Below the pieces are notes generated by a model. It was not told the origin of the DNA, did no database searches, and was given only the letters and a program-made list of their open reading frames with translations. This document shows positions 14,376 through 16,827 of a DNA stretch of 16,827 nucleotides, piece after piece. A program made the translations under genes and the position numbers. The stretch comes from Gammaproteobacteria bacterium UBA2168 (GTDB lineage: Bacteria; Pseudomonadota; Gammaproteobacteria; Pseudomonadales; Azotimanducaceae), in contig DCWG01000137.1 of the NCBI GenBank assembly GCA_002327525.1, positions 1-16,827 of the forward strand. The letters run 5' to 3'. Position 1 is the first letter of the stretch. Every line of letters starts with the position of its first letter.

Positions 14376-16451
14376 ATGCTCAATCGTCTGTCTTCCCAGT
14401 CGAGTCCTTACCTGGTGCAGCACGCCGAAAATCCGGTGTTCTGGCAGCCGTGGGACGAAGAAGCCCTGCAACTCGCTCGCAAGGAAGGTAAGCCAATTCT
14501 GCTTTCGATTGGCTACTCATCCTGCCATTGGTGTCACGTGATGGCCCATGAATCGTTCGAGGATGACGCGACCGCCACGGTCATGAACGAACATTTCGTC
14601 AATATCAAGGTAGATCGCGAGGAGCGCCCTGATCTCGATAAGGTATACCAGAGCGCGCATCGACTCATCACCCAGCAGACCGGGGGCTGGCCGCTCACCA
14701 TGTTCCTCGACCCGGAAACCCTGGTGCCCTTCTTCGGGGGAACCTACTTCCCAAAAACCCCCCGCTACCAGCTGCCGGGTTTCGCCGATCTGCTGTTGCG
14801 CATCTCCACTACCTTCTCCGAGCAACGAGACCAGCTCGACGAACAGGGTGGCAAGATCATGGCGGTGATGAAGCGCCTCAATCCGGCGGCGTCACCCGGA
14901 GAGCTGGACGACCCGGAACTACTCGCCCGGGCACGTGCCGCGCTCGGCCAGAACTACGACAGCCGATATGGCGGCTTCGCTCAGGCACCCAAGTTTCCCA
15001 TGCCATCCACGGTTGCCTTCGTTTTGCGCCACTGGTCCTACGCAAGCCAGTGGAGAGACGGTGACCGAGAGGCTCTCGGCATGGTCATGACGACGCTCAC
15101 GCAAATGGCGCGCGGTGGTATCTACGATCACGTCGGTGGTGGCTTCTGCCGCTATTCCACCGATGCACGCTGGATGATTCCACACTTCGAGAAGATGCTT
15201 TACGACAACGGCCAGCTACTGAGCTTGTATGCGGACGTACTCAGCATCGGTCCGGATGCACTGTTCGAAGGTGCGGTACGCGAAACTGCAGCCTGGCTGC
15301 TGCGTGAAATGCGCCACCCCGATGGCCCATTCTATGCGGCTCTCGACGCCGATTCAGAAGGTGAGGAAGGTCGTTTCTACGTCTGGCGGCGCCCAGAGCT
15401 GAAGCGCCTGCTGACCGAGGATGAATACCTCGTGGTCGAGACCCTCTATGGTCTGGACAAACCGGCCAACTTCGAGGGCAAATGGAACCTGCACCGCCAC
15501 GATTCCTGGCGCTCCGTCATCGCTCGCCTCTCACTGGAAGCAGGCCAAGCCAACGCGCTGCTTGCGGCTGCCCGTACCAAGCTCTTCGACGCGCGCAGCG
15601 AACGCGACCCCCCCGGACTCGACGACAAAATCCTCACCGCCTGGAATGCGTTGGCTATCAAAGGCCTGGCAAAGGCGGGACAGGTTCTTGCCGAGCCTGG
15701 CTGGGTGGACGCAGCGGCGCGAGCGGCAGACTTCCTGCGCTGCGAGTTATTACACGAAGGCCAGCTGTGGGCCACGTGGAAAGGAGGCGAGGTACGCCAC
15801 CCTGGCTATCTGGACGACTACGCAAATCTGCTGGACGCGCTACTCGCACTGCTCGAGGTCCGATGGCGCGATGAGGATCTCGATCTCGCCTGCACGCTAG
15901 CCGACTCACTGTTGGCGGCTTTCGAGGATCGCGATGAGGGCGGCTTCTACTTCACCAGCAACGCAAGTCTTCAGAGCTTGGATCACAACCTGATCTACCG
16001 CCCGAAACCCACCCTGGACGACGCCCTGCCACCCGGAAATGGAACCGCCGTATCTGCCCTGGCGACGCTTGGCCATCTCACCGGACGAAGCGCCTACATC
16101 GAGGCTGCCGATCGAGCACTCGCCTGGGCACGCCGCGCCATGGAGCACCGCCCCGCCGGACACTGTTCGCTGCTCGGTGGCCTGGAGGCGCAGGTGTATC
16201 CGCCACAACTGGTACTGCTGCGCGGACCGGAAGATGACGCGCTGGCGTGGCGCGCTCAGATCGAGTCGGGGTACAAGCCCTGGCGACACATCTATGTCGT
16301 GCCTTATAGCAGTACCACCACACCCGACTTTCTACCGAGGCTCGTGTCTCTGGACGAACGGCAGCGTGTCACGGCGTTTGTCTGCCAAGGGCTTTCCTGC
16401 TCCCTGCCGATCAAGGACCTCTCACAACTGCAGGGTCTGCTCGAGAACTAA
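14376..16451 (+). CDS. DUF255 thioredoxin-fold protein (YyaL / SPATA20 family)
   Basis: This 691-residue protein has the complete YyaL-type architecture. The N-terminal thioredoxin-like domain (about 1-165) begins '[19 protein letters not shown]' and carries the redox-like motif Cys50-His-Trp-Cys53 in '[16 protein letters not shown]', then '[12 protein letters not shown]' and 'GGWPLTMFL'. The rest (about 185-660) resembles an alpha/alpha six-barrel related to sugar epimerases, with 'PKFPMP', '[11 protein letters not shown]' and 'FEKMLYDN'. The C-terminus has the family '[10 protein letters not shown]'. Members occur from bacteria to humans, and their biochemical function is not settled; a thiol or sugar-modifying role is only inferred. 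The ATG has no visible Shine-Dalgarno sequence. It reads away from rppH and converges on gcvPB. Confidence 0.94.
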   Translation: MLNRLSSQSSPYLVQHAENPVFWQPWDEEALQLARKEGKPILLSIGYSSCHWCHVMAHESFEDDATATVMNEHFVNIKVDREERPDLDKVYQSAHRLITQQTGGWPLTMFLDPETLVPFFGGTYFPKTPRYQLPGFADLLLRISTTFSEQRDQLDEQGGKIMAVMKRLNPAASPGELDDPELLARARAALGQNYDSRYGGFAQAPKFPMPSTVAFVLRHWSYASQWRDGDREALGMVMTTLTQMARGGIYDHVGGGFCRYSTDARWMIPHFEKMLYDNGQLLSLYADVLSIGPDALFEGAVRETAAWLLREMRHPDGPFYAALDADSEGEEGRFYVWRRPELKRLLTEDEYLVVETLYGLDKPANFEGKWNLHRHDSWRSVIARLSLEAGQANALLAAARTKLFDARSERDPPGLDDKILTAWNALAIKGLAKAGQVLAEPGWVDAAARAADFLRCELLHEGQLWATWKGGEVRHPGYLDDYANLLDALLALLEVRWRDEDLDLACTLADSLLAAFEDRDEGGFYFTSNASLQSLDHNLIYRPKPTLDDALPPGNGTAVSALATLGHLTGRSAYIEAADRALAWARRAMEHRPAGHCSLLGGLEAQVYPPQLVLLRGPEDDALAWRAQIESGYKPWRHIYVVPYSSTTTPDFLPRLVSLDERQRVTAFVCQGLSCSLPIKDLSQLQGLLEN

Positions 16452-16461
16452 TCGCCTCCCT

Positions 16462-16485
16462 CAGAACGCCTTCCTCAGCGTTCTG
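16462..16485. terminator. Hairpin between convergent DUF255 and gcvPB genes
   Basis: CAGAACGC (16462-16469) and GCGTTCTG (16478-16485) form a perfect 8-bp stem with an eight-base loop in the 35-bp gap between the two stop codons. There is no long T run, so it is at best a weak or two-way terminator. Confidence 0.5.
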
Positions 16486-16486
16486 T

Positions 16487-16827
16487 TCAGGGTTCCGCCT
16501 GATCGCCCGTCCACACTAGGTTGAGTTCCCGCGCCGCCTTAACGTCATCGAGCCGGCGAACCGGCAGCGTGTGAGGTGAGCTGGTGACGCGTTCGGCATC
16601 CTCACGCGCCTCCTCGCGGATGGCGATCAGCGCATCGACGAAGGCATCTAGTTCTTCCCGGGTCTCCGTCTCGGTGGGTTCTATGAGGAAGCACTCCGGC
16701 ACCAACAATGGGAAGTACGTCGTCGGCGCGTGCACGCCGTAGTCGAGCAGGCGCTTGGCGAAATCCATGGCGGTCACGCCGAACTCCTTCGCCTCTTTCG
16801 CGAACGTCAGGATGAATTCGTGGGTAG
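16487..16827 (-). CDS. gcvPB: Glycine dehydrogenase (decarboxylating) subunit 2, C-terminal part
   Basis: The frame is open from the right edge to a TGA at 16487-16489, giving 113 residues of the C-terminus. The sequence '[40 protein letters not shown]' (shown here only to name the family block; key residues are the 'AKRLLDYG' and 'PTTYFP' motifs) and '[16 protein letters not shown]' are typical of the P-protein of the glycine cleavage system, which uses PLP to decarboxylate glycine and load the aminomethyl group on lipoyl-GcvH. The spacing and end of the protein fit the split two-subunit form (GcvPB) better than the long single-chain GcvP, but with only the C-terminus visible this is a moderate call. 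The PLP lysine lies outside the window. Confidence 0.88.
   Translation of the reverse strand, partial: THEFILTFAKEAKEFGVTAMDFAKRLLDYGVHAPTTYFPLLVPECFLIEPTETETREELDAFVDALIAIREEAREDAERVTSSPHTLPVRRLDDVKAARELNLVWTGDQAEP

Noticed and set aside
1-16827. CRISPR arrays, tRNA or rRNA genes, insertion sequences, prophage genes, toxin-antitoxin or defence systems
   Set aside because: None was found on reading both strands: there are no regularly spaced repeats, no transposase or integrase, and nearly every base outside 13957-14375 is assigned to a housekeeping-type gene.

Overview
This is a GC-rich chromosomal window from what looks like a gammaproteobacterium. The main reason is the set rppH, ptsP, lgt, thyA (and folA) in the same order and orientation as in enterobacteria and pseudomonads, with protein sequences close to the E. 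coli versions of RppH, ThyA and Lgt. The NADH-dependent enoyl reductase FabV, a two-subunit type glycine decarboxylase (gcvPB) and a DUF255 protein suggest an aerobic, probably environmental or marine lineage, but the genus cannot be read from this sequence. No rRNA, tRNA, insertion sequence, prophage or CRISPR array was seen.

Layout. Positions 1-341 hold the 3' end of an NTF2-like gene on the + strand. From about 9426 down to 345 runs one compact minus-strand gene string: lgt, thyA, folA, an S9 peptidase lipoprotein, an NAD-kinase/AcoX-like kinase, fabV, a membrane class III nucleotidyl cyclase, hemE and a VanZ-like membrane protein. Four of the junctions are shorter than 12 bp or overlap, and two are ATGA overlaps, so it is probably one operon, or a main operon with internal promoters. 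At 9502-11083 two + strand genes (NRDE/TANGO2 family and an SDR) lie divergent from lgt and convergent with ptsP, splitting the usual ptsP-lgt junction. ptsP and rppH follow on the minus strand (11144-13956). A 419-bp gap (13957-14375) without a convincing gene carries a chain of hairpins ending in an intrinsic terminator. A DUF255 thioredoxin-fold gene (14376-16451, +) follows, converging on the 3' end of gcvPB (16487-16827, -), which runs off the window.

How the genes fit together. thyA and folA form the thymidylate cycle: ThyA oxidises methylene-tetrahydrofolate to dihydrofolate and FolA reduces it back. Lgt lipidates lipoproteins, and one likely client, the S9 peptidase, is encoded downstream. 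FabV makes saturated acyl-ACP with NADH; its partner gene encodes a predicted NAD/lipid-kinase-fold enzyme in translational overlap. HemE acts in haem synthesis. PtsP is the first phosphotransferase of the nitrogen PTS, and RppH starts mRNA decay.

Most of the window is ordinary housekeeping. The parts most worth following up are the hairpin-rich gap at about 14100-14300, which looks like an undescribed small RNA or regulatory RNA on the + strand, the SDR-fold protein that has lost its whole catalytic tetrad, and the peptidase-kinase-fabV overlap cluster.
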